A stretch of 64,000 nt of DNA from RPQJ01 sp963748985 (GTDB lineage: Bacteria > Pseudomonadota > Gammaproteobacteria > Steroidobacterales > Steroidobacteraceae), in assembly GCA_963748985.1 (NCBI GenBank), contig CAVVKQ010000005.1, positions 62,001 through 126,000 on the forward strand. Direction: 5' to 3'. The notes below the pieces were generated by a model that was given only the letters and a program-made list of their open reading frames with translations, was not told where the DNA came from and made no database searches. The position numbers and the translations under genes were made by a program. This document shows, piece by piece, positions 49,455-59,225 of this stretch. Positions within the stretch are counted from its first letter, which is position 1; each line of letters opens with the position of its first letter.

Positions 49455-50864
49455 CTAGCGGATCAGAGGGTGTGCTGGCCACTTCGATGACAGCACGTCG
49501 CCTTCGGTCACCGTGCCGCGCTCGTTCCAGGCGATGCGCCAGGATGGTTCGTCGGATCGGGCGGCAAATTCCGCTGCAACCCCAAGATCTGCCACGGCGA
49601 TCAGGCGGTCGCCCGCGAAAAGCAGCGGCATGTTCTCGCGCCGCCACGGCAGCACGTCGTGCTCCTGCAGCCACTTGCGCAATGGACGGTGATGTGCGCC
49701 GCCCGCCGGCAGGAATGCCTCGCCGCCTGTCCGGCTTCGCACGTCGATCCGCCCGGGCAGGCGCTCGCGACTGAGTCCGACGCCGACGTCTGGCAACAGG
49801 GCGATCGTCGATGCGCCGGACCACACGTAGGTCTCATCATCTGCCGTTGGCCAACTGCCCTCGTTCGATTCGACAGGGACTGCCGCTTCGGCGTGCAGGC
49901 GACCGCGGTAACGACGGACCACCACGCCCGGCCAGCGCGTCTCGGGGATGCGATCCGCAGCCGCGATATTCATGTCGCGCAGCAGGGCGGCCAGGTTGCG
50001 TGCGGACGCGGGCGGGAGCCTCAGCCCGGCAAGCCAGGCGCGCAGCACGGCACGCTGCCTCGGCTCGGGCAGCGACTGCAGCGCGACGAGTTCGATCGCC
50101 GTGCCCGCCAGGACCCGCGGGAGGTCTTGAGCGACGCAGGCGGCCTCGGCTTCGAGTGCGTCGCGGGCGTATTCGGCCACCCGTCCTGCGGTCGCGGCGA
50201 CCGCAGGCCAGCGCTGCCGCAGCGCGGGCAGGACTGCGAGGCGCAGGTAGTTGCGGTCGAAACGACGATCCAGGTTCGAAGGGTCCTCCTGCCACCGCAG
50301 GCCCTGCGTACCAGCCCATGCGCCGAGCTCGTCGCGCGTGAATTCGAGCAGCGGGCGCGCGTGCCATGCCCCGGCGCCGAAACGGCCGAGCGGCGCCATG
50401 CCCGCGATCGAGCGCAACCCGCCTCCGCGCAACCACTGCAGCAGGATGGTCTCGAGCTGGTCGTCGGCGTGGTGGGCGGTGAGCAGCACCTCACCAGGTT
50501 CGAGCCGTGCCGCGAGCGCGGCATAGCGAGCTTCGCGGGCTGCAGCTTCCGGACTCTGGCCCGCATCCAGCTTGACGGCGACCCGGACTTCGTCGAAGGC
50601 GACGCCGCGCGAGTCCGCCAGGTCACGGCACGCACGAGCCCACTGCGCGGAATCGGCATGCAACGAATGATCGACGTGGATGGCCCGCAATCGCGCGGCT
50701 TGACTGCCCGCGTTCGCCAGCTGCGCCAGCGCGACGAGCAATACCGTGGAGTCGAGCCCGCCGCTCAGTGCGATGCAGAGTCCTGGAGAGTCCTGGTGGC
50801 TCGCCGCCGGGATCGCAGCGAGCACGCGATCGAGGCTTGCCGCCAGTCGGTGGGGGGTGAACAC
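49455..50864 (-). CDS. tilS: tRNA(Ile)-lysidine synthase
   Basis: A 469-residue enzyme that makes lysidine at the wobble base of tRNA-Ile (CAU). The PP-loop motif SGGLDS is at 34-39 and the following HADDQLET block lies near 120; a C-terminal domain of the TilS type ends the protein. The frame is open far upstream into accA, and I take GTG at 50864 because it is the first start after accA and gives family length; the exact start is unsure. Confidence 0.92.
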   Translation of the reverse strand: MFTPHRLAASLDRVLAAIPAASHQDSPGLCIALSGGLDSTVLLVALAQLANAGSQAARLRAIHVDHSLHADSAQWARACRDLADSRGVAFDEVRVAVKLDAGQSPEAAAREARYAALAARLEPGEVLLTAHHADDQLETILLQWLRGGGLRSIAGMAPLGRFGAGAWHARPLLEFTRDELGAWAGTQGLRWQEDPSNLDRRFDRNYLRLAVLPALRQRWPAVAATAGRVAEYARDALEAEAACVAQDLPRVLAGTAIELVALQSLPEPRQRAVLRAWLAGLRLPPASARNLAALLRDMNIAAADRIPETRWPGVVVRRYRGRLHAEAAVPVESNEGSWPTADDETYVWSGASTIALLPDVGVGLSRERLPGRIDVRSRTGGEAFLPAGGAHHRPLRKWLQEHDVLPWRRENMPLLFAGDRLIAVADLGVAAEFAARSDEPSWRIAWNERGTVTEGDVLSSKWPAHPLIR

Positions 50865-50895
50865 GTGCTGCGAGCCCGGTTGGGCGCGACGCCGG

Positions 50896-51858
50896 TCAGT
50901 TGGCCGCGCGATAAACGCCCTGGCCACGCAGGCGCTCGTACCGCTGCACGACCAGCGCGTCCTCAGGCTGCTGCGAAACATGGTCGAGGTGACGTACGAG
51001 TGCTTCCTTGAGCGATTCCGCCATCGCCTGCGGATCGCGGTGGGCGCCGCCGAGAGGCTCACGCAGCACTTCATCGACCAGGCCGAGCTTGTCGAGCCGC
51101 TCTGCAGTGATGCCCATGGCATCAGCCGCGATTTCCTTCTTGTCGGCACTCTTCCAGAGGATGGACGCGCAGCCCTCCGGCGAAATCACCGAGTAGATCG
51201 AGTACTGCAGCATGATCAACCGGTCGCACACGCCGATGGCGAGCGCGCCGCCCGAGCCGCCCTCACCGATGACCGCAGTGATCACGGGCACTCGCAGCGA
51301 GGACATCTCAAACAGGTTGCGGGCAATCGCCCCGCTCTGGTTGCGCTCTTCGGAGCCGACGCCGGGATAGGCCCCTGGCGTGTCGATCAGGGTGATCAGC
51401 GGAATGCGGAAGCGCTCGGCGAGCTGCATCAGCCGCAGCGCCTTGCGGTAACCCTCGGGCTTCGGCATGCCGTAGTTGCGACGCACCCTTTCCTTGGTGT
51501 CGCGGCCCTTCTGGTGACCGATCAGCATGACCGGCCGGCCGGCGAGTCGCGCAAATCCGCCGACGATCGCGAGATCGTCCGCATACATGCGGTCACCGTG
51601 CAGTTCCTGGAACTCGTCGAAGATCGAAACCGCGTAGTCGAGAGTGTATGGACGCTGCGGGTGGCGCGCGAGCTGTGCGACCTGCCACGCCGTCAGGTTG
51701 GCGAAGATGCTGTTGGTGAGCGCTCGGCTCTTGGCCCGCAGTCGCGCGATCTCCTCGCCGATGTTGACCTCGGCGTCGGACGAGACGAAGCGCAGCTCGT
51801 CGATCTTCGCCTCGAGCTCGGCGATGGGCTGCTCGAATTCCAGGAAACTCAATGCCAT
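50896..51858 (-). CDS. accA: acetyl-CoA carboxylase carboxyltransferase subunit alpha
   Basis: A 320-residue subunit of acetyl-CoA carboxylase making malonyl-CoA for fatty acid and thus lipid A acyl chains. The sequence MALSFLEFEQPIAELEAKIDEL, DEFQELHGDRMYADDLAIVGG, GHQKGRDTKERVRRNYGMPKPEGYRKALR and GEGGSGGALAIGV matches the family. It follows the TerB-like gene by 108 bases (nothing visible in this gap) and lies upstream of tilS. In E. coli accA directly follows dnaE. Confidence 0.97.
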   Translation of the reverse strand: MALSFLEFEQPIAELEAKIDELRFVSSDAEVNIGEEIARLRAKSRALTNSIFANLTAWQVAQLARHPQRPYTLDYAVSIFDEFQELHGDRMYADDLAIVGGFARLAGRPVMLIGHQKGRDTKERVRRNYGMPKPEGYRKALRLMQLAERFRIPLITLIDTPGAYPGVGSEERNQSGAIARNLFEMSSLRVPVITAVIGEGGSGGALAIGVCDRLIMLQYSIYSVISPEGCASILWKSADKKEIAADAMGITAERLDKLGLVDEVLREPLGGAHRDPQAMAESLKEALVRHLDHVSQQPEDALVVQRYERLRGQGVYRAAN

Positions 51859-51966
51859 AGCCCGGAAGGATGCCGGACGCCCGGCGCGGGCGCAAATCAG
51901 CCTGTCGCGCGCTGGCCGCGCATTCCGGCAGGCACCCCGACCGACAGGTTGTCCCGCGCGGCCGGC

Positions 51967-52428
51967 TCAGCTGCGCAGGGCCGCCCGCCACTGCGTGGCA
52001 TTGCGCATGTCGAGCGCGCCGACGATGGTCTTGAGCGCAGCATTCTCCGCGTCGGTACGCGCGGACTTGAGGCCGAGCAGGCCGCCAGCCGCGTCGGCGA
52101 CATCCTGGCACCAGGCGAGCAGCAATTGCTCCTCGTCGGCGCCGAACTCTTCCTGCAGCTTGCGGTCACTGCGTGCGAGCTCATTGAGCGCTGCCAGGTC
52201 GGCACGCAGCTGTTGCTTCGAGGGAGGCTCGCTGAGCCAGCGCGACAGCGCGTCCTCGCCGCCGTGATCGAGCATGCCGCGCTCGCGCGCGATCTGCAGG
52301 ATCAGGTCGCGTTCGCTTTTCTGGATCTTGCCGTCGGCCCACGCGACGTACACGAGCGGCAACAGCGACACGACACGGTACGCTTCGCGCGGCACCCGGA
52401 GATCCTTGAGCCAACCTTCCAAGTCCAT
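51967..52428 (-). CDS. TerB-like domain protein of unknown function
   Basis: A 153-residue, helical, soluble protein with a TerB-like core, visible as VYVAWADGKIQKSERDLILQIA, where the Asp-Gly-x-Ile-x-x-x-E pattern is the family metal-binding motif. The rest is charged helical sequence. It is single-domain and has no signal peptide. TerB proteins are associated with tellurite resistance and stress, but no function is claimed here. It interrupts the dnaE-accA pair. ATG at 52428 is the only sensible start; an open frame upstream lies inside dnaE. Confidence 0.75.
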   Translation of the reverse strand: MDLEGWLKDLRVPREAYRVVSLLPLVYVAWADGKIQKSERDLILQIARERGMLDHGGEDALSRWLSEPPSKQQLRADLAALNELARSDRKLQEEFGADEEQLLLAWCQDVADAAGGLLGLKSARTDAENAALKTIVGALDMRNATQWRAALRS

Positions 52429-52523
52429 GGTCCGCCACCCCGCCGTTATTGGTTTGGACGCATTCTTACATGGGTCCGGGGAACCACCGCAAGTGCCGTC
52501 GGCGCGGTGCGGTCGAGCGCGCT

Positions 52524-55500
52524 TCAGGCATCGCGCGGCGCGTAATACAACTCGACGCCTTCGCGGCCCATCAGGCTTCCGAGCCGTTCGATGAGCTCGC
52601 GCGAAGGCCGCACTTTCCACTGCTCGCCGAGCTGCAGGATTGCTGCGGCATCGCCCGTCGCGTACCGGATGGCCACGTTGCAGCGCCCACCCTGGCTCGG
52701 CTTGAGGGCTTGTTCGAGCGCGGCAACGAGCTTGCCGGCATCCCCGTTCCTTGCCTTGGCGGCCGGCCAGCGCAACACGAGGTTGCGGGCGTACTGTTCG
52801 CGCGCCTGGTCCACGTCCATGATCTTCTTCGCGCTCAGGCGCCAGTCGTCGATGAAGTCGTCCCAGCGCAGGCCGCCCTCGACCACGAGGATTGCGTCTT
52901 TCGAAACCAGCGAACGGAACTGCTGGTAGACGTCCTCGAACATCGTGACCTCGAGCCGGCCACTGCGATCGTCGAGGATGAAGCTGGTGCGTCCGCCGCG
53001 CTTGCGTATTTCGAGCACGAGTCCTGCAACGGTCACGTTGCGACCTGGGGTGCGCCACGGGTTGCCCTTGTCGTCGCCCCCGGTCCCGACCGGTTTCGCG
53101 CCGCCAATGTCAGCGATGCGCCCGCTGGTGATCGGCCGCAGCTCGCGTTCGTATTCGGCAATCGGATGGCCGGTGAGATAGAGGCCCAGCGTTTCACGCT
53201 CGCCCGTGAGGCGGACAGCCTCACCCCATTCGGGCAGTGTCTCCAGCATCACCTTCGCGTCGACCGCATCAGCCTCGGCCGCAACCCGTGTCGCGACGAC
53301 GGGCGCCGGCTCAGCGAGTCCGAACAGGTCCTCCTGCCCGGCTTCCCTGGCGCGGGTCGACTGGTCGGCGGCCTGCATTGCCGCCGGCAACTGGTGCATG
53401 AGCGTCGAGCGGTAGCGCATGCCGCCCATCGAGTCGGCCGCGCCGGAGCGAATCAGCGCCTCGAGCACGCGGCGATTGACCTTGTTCAGATCGAGCCGAC
53501 GGCAGAGGTCGCGCAGGTCGCGGAAACGTCCGTTCCCGTTGCGCTCCTCGAGCATGTTCTCGACAGCCGCCTGCCCCACGCCCTTGATCGCGCCGAGGCC
53601 GTACCGGATCGATTTCGGTCCCGACACGGTGAACATGTACTGCGATGCATTGACGTCGGGCGGCTCCACGGCAAGCCCCATCCGGTTGCACTCGTCGATG
53701 AGCGTGACGACCTTGTCGGTCTTGTCCATGTCCGACGACAGCACCGCCGCCATGAACGCCGCCGGGTAATGCGTCTTGAGCCACGCCGTATGGTAGGACA
53801 GCACGGCGTACGCGGCCGAGTGCGACTTGTTGAAGCCATACCCGGCGAATTTTTCCATCAGGTCGAAGATGTGCGCGGCGACGTTCTCAGCGACACCCCG
53901 GGTAGTTGCGCCTGCGACGAAGATGGAACGCTGCTGCGCCATCTCCTCGGCGTTCTTCTTGCCCATCGCGCGGCGCAACAGGTCGGCGCCGCCGAGCGTG
54001 TAGCCCGCGAGAACCTGTGCGATCTGCATGACCTGCTCCTGGTACAGGATCACGCCGTAGGTCGGGAACAGGACGGGCTTGAGGTCCGGGTGCAGGTAAT
54101 CGATGCCGCCGCCGATGCGGCCGTGCTTGCGGTCGATGAAGTCGTCGACCATGCCCGACTGCAGCGGGCCCGGCCGGAACAGCGCAACGAGCGCGATGAT
54201 GTCTTCGAACGTGTCCGGCTGCAGGCGCTTGATGAGGTCCTTCATGCCGCGCGACTCGAGCTGGAACACGGCCGTCGTCTCGCAGCGCTTCAGCAACGAG
54301 TAGGTCGGCGCGTCGTTCATTGGCAGCGTGGACATGTCCAGCGCGGCTTCACCGGAGGTCACCCGCTCCGCGTTGATCGTGCGCACGGCCCAGTCGATGA
54401 TCGTCAGCGTGCGCAGGCCGAGGAAGTCGAACTTGACGAGGCCCGCGGCCTCGACGTCGTCCTTGTCGAACTGCGTGACGACGCTGGTGCTGCCCTCTTC
54501 GCAGTAGAGCGGCGCAAAGTCCGTGAGCACCGAAGGCGCGATGACGACGCCACCCGCATGCGTGCCCGCATTGCGCACCAGGCCTTCGAGTGCGCGCGCC
54601 ATGTCGATCAGCTGGCGCACGTCGTCTTCGTTCCGGTAGCGCTTGCGCAGTTCCTCTTCCTTGTCGAGCGCATCGTCGAGCGTGATGCCGAGCTCGAACG
54701 GGATCAGCTTGGCGATGGAATCGGCGAAGCCGTAGCTCAGTCCCTGCACACGCGCGACGTCGCGCACGACCGCCTTTGCCGCCATGGTGCCGTACGTGAT
54801 GATCTGCGAGACGCGCTCGCGCCCGTAGCGCTGCGCGACATAGTCGATGACACGGTCGCGCCCTGCCATGCAGAAGTCGACGTCGAAGTCGGGCATCGAC
54901 ACGCGCTCGGGATTCAGGAACCGCTCGAACAGCAGGTCGTAGTGCAGCGGGTCGAGGTCGGTGATACCGAGCGAGTACGCCACGAGCGAGCCGGCTCCCG
55001 AGCCGCGACCCGGTCCGACAGGCACGCCATTCTCACGGGCCCAGCGGATGAAATCGGCGACGATCAGGAAGTAGCCGGCGAAACCCATCTGGCAGATCAC
55101 GTCGAGTTCGCTGGCGAGGCGGCCCTCGTATTCGTCACGCGGGATGCGCGTACCGAGCTGCGTCGCTATGACAGGCCAGCGCCGCTCGAGGCCGAGCTTC
55201 GATTCCGCGCGCAGGTGCCCTTCGGTCGTCTGGCCGGCGGGTACCGGATAGGCCGGCAGCGACGGCTTGCCGAGCTTGATCTCGAGGTTGAGCCGGCGCG
55301 CGATCCCGACGGAATTCTCGAGGGCCTCGGGCAGGTCGGCAAACAGCTGCGCCATCTCGTCGGGCGAGCGCAGGTACTGCTCTTCGCTGAAACGTCGCGG
55401 GCGCGATGGATCTGCGATCATCGTGCCTTCGTGGATACAGACCCGGGCTTCGTGTGCTTCGAAATCCTCAGGCCTGATGAAGCGCACGTCGTTGGTCGCG

Positions 55501-56123
55501 ACGACCGGCACGCCGAGCTTGACTGCCAGTTGCAACGAGCCCGCGATGCAGTCTTCGTCGCCCGGCCGGCCTGTACGTTGCAGCTCGAGGTAGTACCGGT
55601 CGCCGAATAGTTCGAGCCAGGTTTCGAGCGCCGCCCGGGCTTCCGGTTCACGGTTGCCGATCAGCGCGCGGCCGACGTCGCCCGCGCGCGCGCCGGAGAG
55701 CGCAACCAGGCCCAGGGTCGTCTCGCGATCGAGCCATTCGCGATGCAGCAGCGGGCCGTGCTTGCCCTGCCCTTCGAGGTAGCTGCGCGTGACGAGGCGC
55801 GTGAGATTGAGGTAGCCGCGCCCGTCCTGGCACAGCAGGACCAGCCGGGACGGTTCGTTGCGCTCGTTGTCATCGCGCACCAGCACGTCCACGCCAATCA
55901 GCGGCTTGACGCCCTTCGATTGTGCGGTCTTGTAGAACTTGACCAGTGCAAAGAGGTTCGCCTGGTCGGTGAGCGCAACCGCCGGCATCCGCATGCGGGC
56001 CGTGGCGTCGATAAGCCCTTCACGCAGCACGCGCCCGTCCGACGTGTCGCTCTCGATGCGGACGACGCCGTCGACGAGCGAGTACTCGGTGTGAACGTGG
56101 AGATGGACGAACCGGGCTGCCAT
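52524..56123 (-). CDS. dnaE: DNA polymerase III subunit alpha
   Basis: A 1199-residue replicative polymerase. The N-terminal PHP domain begins FVHLHVHTEYSLVDG (about 5-19), the palm holds the catalytic Asp residues in MPDFDVDFC near 409, and a helix-hairpin-helix and an OB-fold close the C-terminus. Length is slightly above the E. coli 1160. It lies between rnhB and the TerB-like gene, in the usual envelope-replication cluster. Confidence 0.97.
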   Translation of the reverse strand: MAARFVHLHVHTEYSLVDGVVRIESDTSDGRVLREGLIDATARMRMPAVALTDQANLFALVKFYKTAQSKGVKPLIGVDVLVRDDNERNEPSRLVLLCQDGRGYLNLTRLVTRSYLEGQGKHGPLLHREWLDRETTLGLVALSGARAGDVGRALIGNREPEARAALETWLELFGDRYYLELQRTGRPGDEDCIAGSLQLAVKLGVPVVATNDVRFIRPEDFEAHEARVCIHEGTMIADPSRPRRFSEEQYLRSPDEMAQLFADLPEALENSVGIARRLNLEIKLGKPSLPAYPVPAGQTTEGHLRAESKLGLERRWPVIATQLGTRIPRDEYEGRLASELDVICQMGFAGYFLIVADFIRWARENGVPVGPGRGSGAGSLVAYSLGITDLDPLHYDLLFERFLNPERVSMPDFDVDFCMAGRDRVIDYVAQRYGRERVSQIITYGTMAAKAVVRDVARVQGLSYGFADSIAKLIPFELGITLDDALDKEEELRKRYRNEDDVRQLIDMARALEGLVRNAGTHAGGVVIAPSVLTDFAPLYCEEGSTSVVTQFDKDDVEAAGLVKFDFLGLRTLTIIDWAVRTINAERVTSGEAALDMSTLPMNDAPTYSLLKRCETTAVFQLESRGMKDLIKRLQPDTFEDIIALVALFRPGPLQSGMVDDFIDRKHGRIGGGIDYLHPDLKPVLFPTYGVILYQEQVMQIAQVLAGYTLGGADLLRRAMGKKNAEEMAQQRSIFVAGATTRGVAENVAAHIFDLMEKFAGYGFNKSHSAAYAVLSYHTAWLKTHYPAAFMAAVLSSDMDKTDKVVTLIDECNRMGLAVEPPDVNASQYMFTVSGPKSIRYGLGAIKGVGQAAVENMLEERNGNGRFRDLRDLCRRLDLNKVNRRVLEALIRSGAADSMGGMRYRSTLMHQLPAAMQAADQSTRAREAGQEDLFGLAEPAPVVATRVAAEADAVDAKVMLETLPEWGEAVRLTGERETLGLYLTGHPIAEYERELRPITSGRIADIGGAKPVGTGGDDKGNPWRTPGRNVTVAGLVLEIRKRGGRTSFILDDRSGRLEVTMFEDVYQQFRSLVSKDAILVVEGGLRWDDFIDDWRLSAKKIMDVDQAREQYARNLVLRWPAAKARNGDAGKLVAALEQALKPSQGGRCNVAIRYATGDAAAILQLGEQWKVRPSRELIERLGSLMGREGVELYYAPRDA

Positions 56124-56142
56124 GGACGGCGGGTTTCTGCGG

Positions 56143-56769
56143 TCAGCGGGGAAGGCAGGATTGTACCGGCGCGAAGCTCCTCCGGTGCACCGGGGAAGGC
56201 CCTAATCGACGCAGGGCTTCGAGGTGCCCGGGGGTGCCATACCCCTTGTGACCCGCAAAGCCGTAGCCGGGATAGCGCACGTCGAGCTCGCACATGAATC
56301 GATCCCGCGCCACTTTGGCGAGGATCGACGCCGCTCCCACGCAAGTCACGCTGGCGTCACCCGCAACCACTGATTCGATCGTGCAATCGACCGGCAGGCC
56401 GGCGAGGCTCGGGCACCGATCGCCATCGACGATCACGTGCGACGGAGCGCAACGCAGGCCAAGCATGGCCCGACGCATGGCCAGCAGCGTTGCCTGCAGG
56501 ATGTTGATCGAATCGACTTCGCAGGCGTCGGCCCAGCCGAGCCCGAAGGCGATGCTGCGGTCCTGGATCTGCAGCGCCAGTTCTGCACGCACTGCGGGCG
56601 TGAGCACCTTCGAATCGGCGATGCCGCGGATCGGCCGCCTGCAATCGAGGATCACGGCGGCCGCAACCACCGGGCCCGCGAGCGGACCGCGGCCGGCCTC
56701 GTCGATGCCTGCCGTGAGGCCGACCTTGCGCAGATCGAAACCTGCCTGCTGCGGGTCGGCGCGCCTCAT
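56143..56769 (-). CDS. rnhB: ribonuclease HII
   Basis: A 208-residue enzyme removing ribonucleotides from DNA. The active-site motif GIDEAGRGPLAGPVVAAAVI starts near 21 (D23, E24), with FGLGWADACEVD and VGAASILAKVARDRFM downstream. It overlaps lpxB by 4 bases (ATGA) and is followed after 19 bases by dnaE. Confidence 0.96.
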   Translation of the reverse strand: MRRADPQQAGFDLRKVGLTAGIDEAGRGPLAGPVVAAAVILDCRRPIRGIADSKVLTPAVRAELALQIQDRSIAFGLGWADACEVDSINILQATLLAMRRAMLGLRCAPSHVIVDGDRCPSLAGLPVDCTIESVVAGDASVTCVGAASILAKVARDRFMCELDVRYPGYGFAGHKGYGTPGHLEALRRLGPSPVHRRSFAPVQSCLPR

Positions 56770-57962
56770 CGCGTGCCACTACGCTGGTTCCGCAACTCCA
56801 GGATGGCATCGGCGGCGCGCGCACTCGCGTCACGCCGCAGCGTCGCGTGAATCGCCGTGAATGTCGCGACGAGCTCCGCGTGATCGGGGCGCTGCAACTG
56901 CGCCAACAGGGCCGGGCCCAGTACATCGGGTCGCACGTCTTCCTGCAGATACTCCGGCACGACCCGCCGTCCCGCCAGCAGGTTCGGCTGCGCGATGTAA
57001 TCCGCCTTCATCAGCTTCATGCTGCGCATCAGCCACGCCGTGAGCGGCGCGAGACGATACGCCACCACCATCGGCCGTTTGATCAGCGCGGTTTCGAGCG
57101 TTGCAGTGCCTGACGCGACCAGCGCGGCATCGGCGGCCGCCAGCGCCACCTGCGCCCGACCGTCGACGATCGCGACGGGCACGCCCGGGGCTTGCTGCGC
57201 GAGGCTGTGCTCGAACAGCTTCCGCACCGCGGCGTTCGCCATCGGCGCCACGAAACGGATGTCGGGACGACGCTCGTGCAGCCACGCCAGCGTCGCGGCG
57301 AACGGGCCACCGAGCCTGGCAACTTCCGCGCGACGGCTGCCCGGAAGCACCGCCACCGTGGGTGCGCCAGGGTCGAGGCCCAGGGCTGCGCGCGCGGGAC
57401 CCGGCGGCGATTCGAGCGGAATGCGATCTGCAAGCGGGTGGCCGACGAACACCGCTCGCACGTCGTGCGCGTCGTAAAACCTGCTTTCGAACGGCAGCAC
57501 GCAGAGCACGAGATCGACGGATCGCCCGATGGTGCGCACCCTGCCCTGCCGCCATGCCCACACCTGCGGACTGACGTACTGCACCGTCGGAATACCCTGC
57601 GCCTTGAGCTGGGCCGCGACGCGGAGATTGAACTCGGGCGAGTCGATGCCGACGAAGACGTCGGGTCGCGCTGCCAGCAGTCGCGCGACGAGGTCGCGGC
57701 GCAGGCGCAGCAGGCGCGGCAGGTGCCGCACGATCTCGGCGAGACCCATGATCGCGAGTTCTTCGGACGATACCCAGGCTTCACAGCCCGCCTCCACCAT
57801 GCGCGGCCCGGCCACGCCGAACGCTCTCAGCGTCGGCTGCCGCGCGTGCAGTGCGCGCAGCAGTCCACCGCCAAGGTTGTCGCCCGATGCCTCGCCGGCG
57901 ACGAGCGCGATGTTGGCCGCTCCCGCGCGACTGGGAGAGGTGATGACTGGTCCCTCGCTCAT
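56766..57962 (-). CDS. lpxB: lipid-A-disaccharide synthase
   Basis: A 398-residue glycosyltransferase joining UDP-diacylglucosamine and lipid X. VAGEASGDNLGG near 21, YVSPQVWAWRQGRV and LPGSRRAEV are the family signatures. ATG at 57962 begins 5 bases after the lpxA stop; an open frame extends far upstream within lpxA. It overlaps rnhB, as in E. coli. Confidence 0.96.
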   Translation of the reverse strand: MSEGPVITSPSRAGAANIALVAGEASGDNLGGGLLRALHARQPTLRAFGVAGPRMVEAGCEAWVSSEELAIMGLAEIVRHLPRLLRLRRDLVARLLAARPDVFVGIDSPEFNLRVAAQLKAQGIPTVQYVSPQVWAWRQGRVRTIGRSVDLVLCVLPFESRFYDAHDVRAVFVGHPLADRIPLESPPGPARAALGLDPGAPTVAVLPGSRRAEVARLGGPFAATLAWLHERRPDIRFVAPMANAAVRKLFEHSLAQQAPGVPVAIVDGRAQVALAAADAALVASGTATLETALIKRPMVVAYRLAPLTAWLMRSMKLMKADYIAQPNLLAGRRVVPEYLQEDVRPDVLGPALLAQLQRPDHAELVATFTAIHATLRRDASARAADAILELRNQRSGTR

Positions 57963-57967
57963 GCGCC

Positions 57968-58747
57968 TCAGCGCACGAGGCTGCGGGTGGACTGCGGGAT
58001 GAAATCGACCAGCAACCGCACTTCGGGCTGGTCCCTCGCCGCTTCGGCCAGGCGTTCGACCGCGTCTTCGAGCCGCAGCCCCGAACGGTACAGCGTGCGG
58101 TACGCATTGCGCAGGTTGCGAATCTGCTGCGGTGAAAAGCCGCGCCGCTTGAGCCCTTCGGAATTGATGCTGTGCGGCTTGGCGGGGCCACCGACGACCA
58201 TCACGTACGGCGGTACATCGCGCGTTACCGCGGCATTGTTGGCCAGAAACGCATGAGCACCCACTTTGCAGAACTGGTGCACACCCGCGAACCCACCCAT
58301 GATGACCCAGTCGCCAAGCACGACATGGCCGCCGAGCGTGGAACAGTTCGCCAGCACGCACTGGTTGCCGACGATGCAGTCGTGCGCAACGTGCGAATAC
58401 GACATGAACAGGTTGTCGTGCCCGATCGTGGTGACTCCGCGGTCCTTGGTCGTGCCGCGATTGAGCGTCACGAACTCACGGATGACGTTGCGATCACCAA
58501 CCTCGAGACGTGTCGGCTCGCCCTGGTATTTCTTGTCCTGTGGCGCATCGCCGATCGACGCGAACGCGTGGATTACGTTGTCGGCCCCAACCTTCGTGTG
58601 GCAGTGGATCGCCGCGTGCGTGCCGAGGCGCGTGCGCGCGCCGATCTCGACCCCCGGGCCGATCACGCAGTACGGCCCGATCTCGACACCCTCGCCGAGA
58701 ATCGCGTCCGGCGCGACGATCGCCGTCGCGTGGATGGAGCCACTCAT
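57968..58747 (-). CDS. lpxA: acyl-[acyl-carrier-protein]--UDP-N-acetylglucosamine O-acyltransferase
   Basis: A 259-residue left-handed beta-helix acyltransferase starting lipid A synthesis. Hexapeptide repeats dominate residues 8-180, and the catalytic histidine block reads LFMSYSHVAHDCIVG near 120. It lies 28 bases after fabZ, in the standard lpxD-fabZ-lpxA-lpxB cluster. Confidence 0.97.
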   Translation of the reverse strand: MSGSIHATAIVAPDAILGEGVEIGPYCVIGPGVEIGARTRLGTHAAIHCHTKVGADNVIHAFASIGDAPQDKKYQGEPTRLEVGDRNVIREFVTLNRGTTKDRGVTTIGHDNLFMSYSHVAHDCIVGNQCVLANCSTLGGHVVLGDWVIMGGFAGVHQFCKVGAHAFLANNAAVTRDVPPYVMVVGGPAKPHSINSEGLKRRGFSPQQIRNLRNAYRTLYRSGLRLEDAVERLAEAARDQPEVRLLVDFIPQSTRSLVR

Positions 58748-58775
58748 CGATGCCTCTCCTTCGTGCGCCTGGGCG

Positions 58776-59225
58776 TCAGCCCGGCATCACCATCATTTCC
58801 GCCGAGCAGGCTTCCTGGCCTGCCACTTCGGCCACTGTCGAGAACTTCCAGATCGTGCGAATCCTGCGCTCGAGCACGACCTTCAACAATAACTGGTCTC
58901 CCGGCACGATGGGGCGGCGGAACCGCGCCTTGTCGATGCCCGCGAAGTAGAACTTCACGTTCTCGTCGGGATAGATGCCGGCGGTGACGAAGCACAGGAT
59001 GCCGGCAGCCTGCGCCAGCGCCTCGAGCATGAACACGCCGGGCATCACCGGACGGCCCGGGAAGTGGCCCGAAAAGAACTGCTCGTTGGCCGTGACGTTC
59101 TTGACCGCGACCAGGCGCTCGCCGGCGACGCATTCGAGCACGCGATCCACCAGCAGCATCGGGTACCGGTGCGGCAGCCGCCGCATCACTTCGTCGATGC
59201 CGAACCCACCCTGTGTTTCGCTCAT
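58776..59225 (-). CDS. fabZ: 3-hydroxyacyl-[acyl-carrier-protein] dehydratase FabZ
   Basis: A 149-residue hot-dog-fold dehydratase of fatty acid elongation. The catalytic His54 is in FFSGHFPGRPVMPGV and Glu68 in MLEALAQAAG. ATG at 59225 overlaps the lpxD stop (ATGA). It balances fatty acid synthesis with lipid A, since 3-hydroxyacyl-ACP feeds LpxA and LpxD. Confidence 0.97.
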   Translation of the reverse strand: MSETQGGFGIDEVMRRLPHRYPMLLVDRVLECVAGERLVAVKNVTANEQFFSGHFPGRPVMPGVFMLEALAQAAGILCFVTAGIYPDENVKFYFAGIDKARFRRPIVPGDQLLLKVVLERRIRTIWKFSTVAEVAGQEACSAEMMVMPG

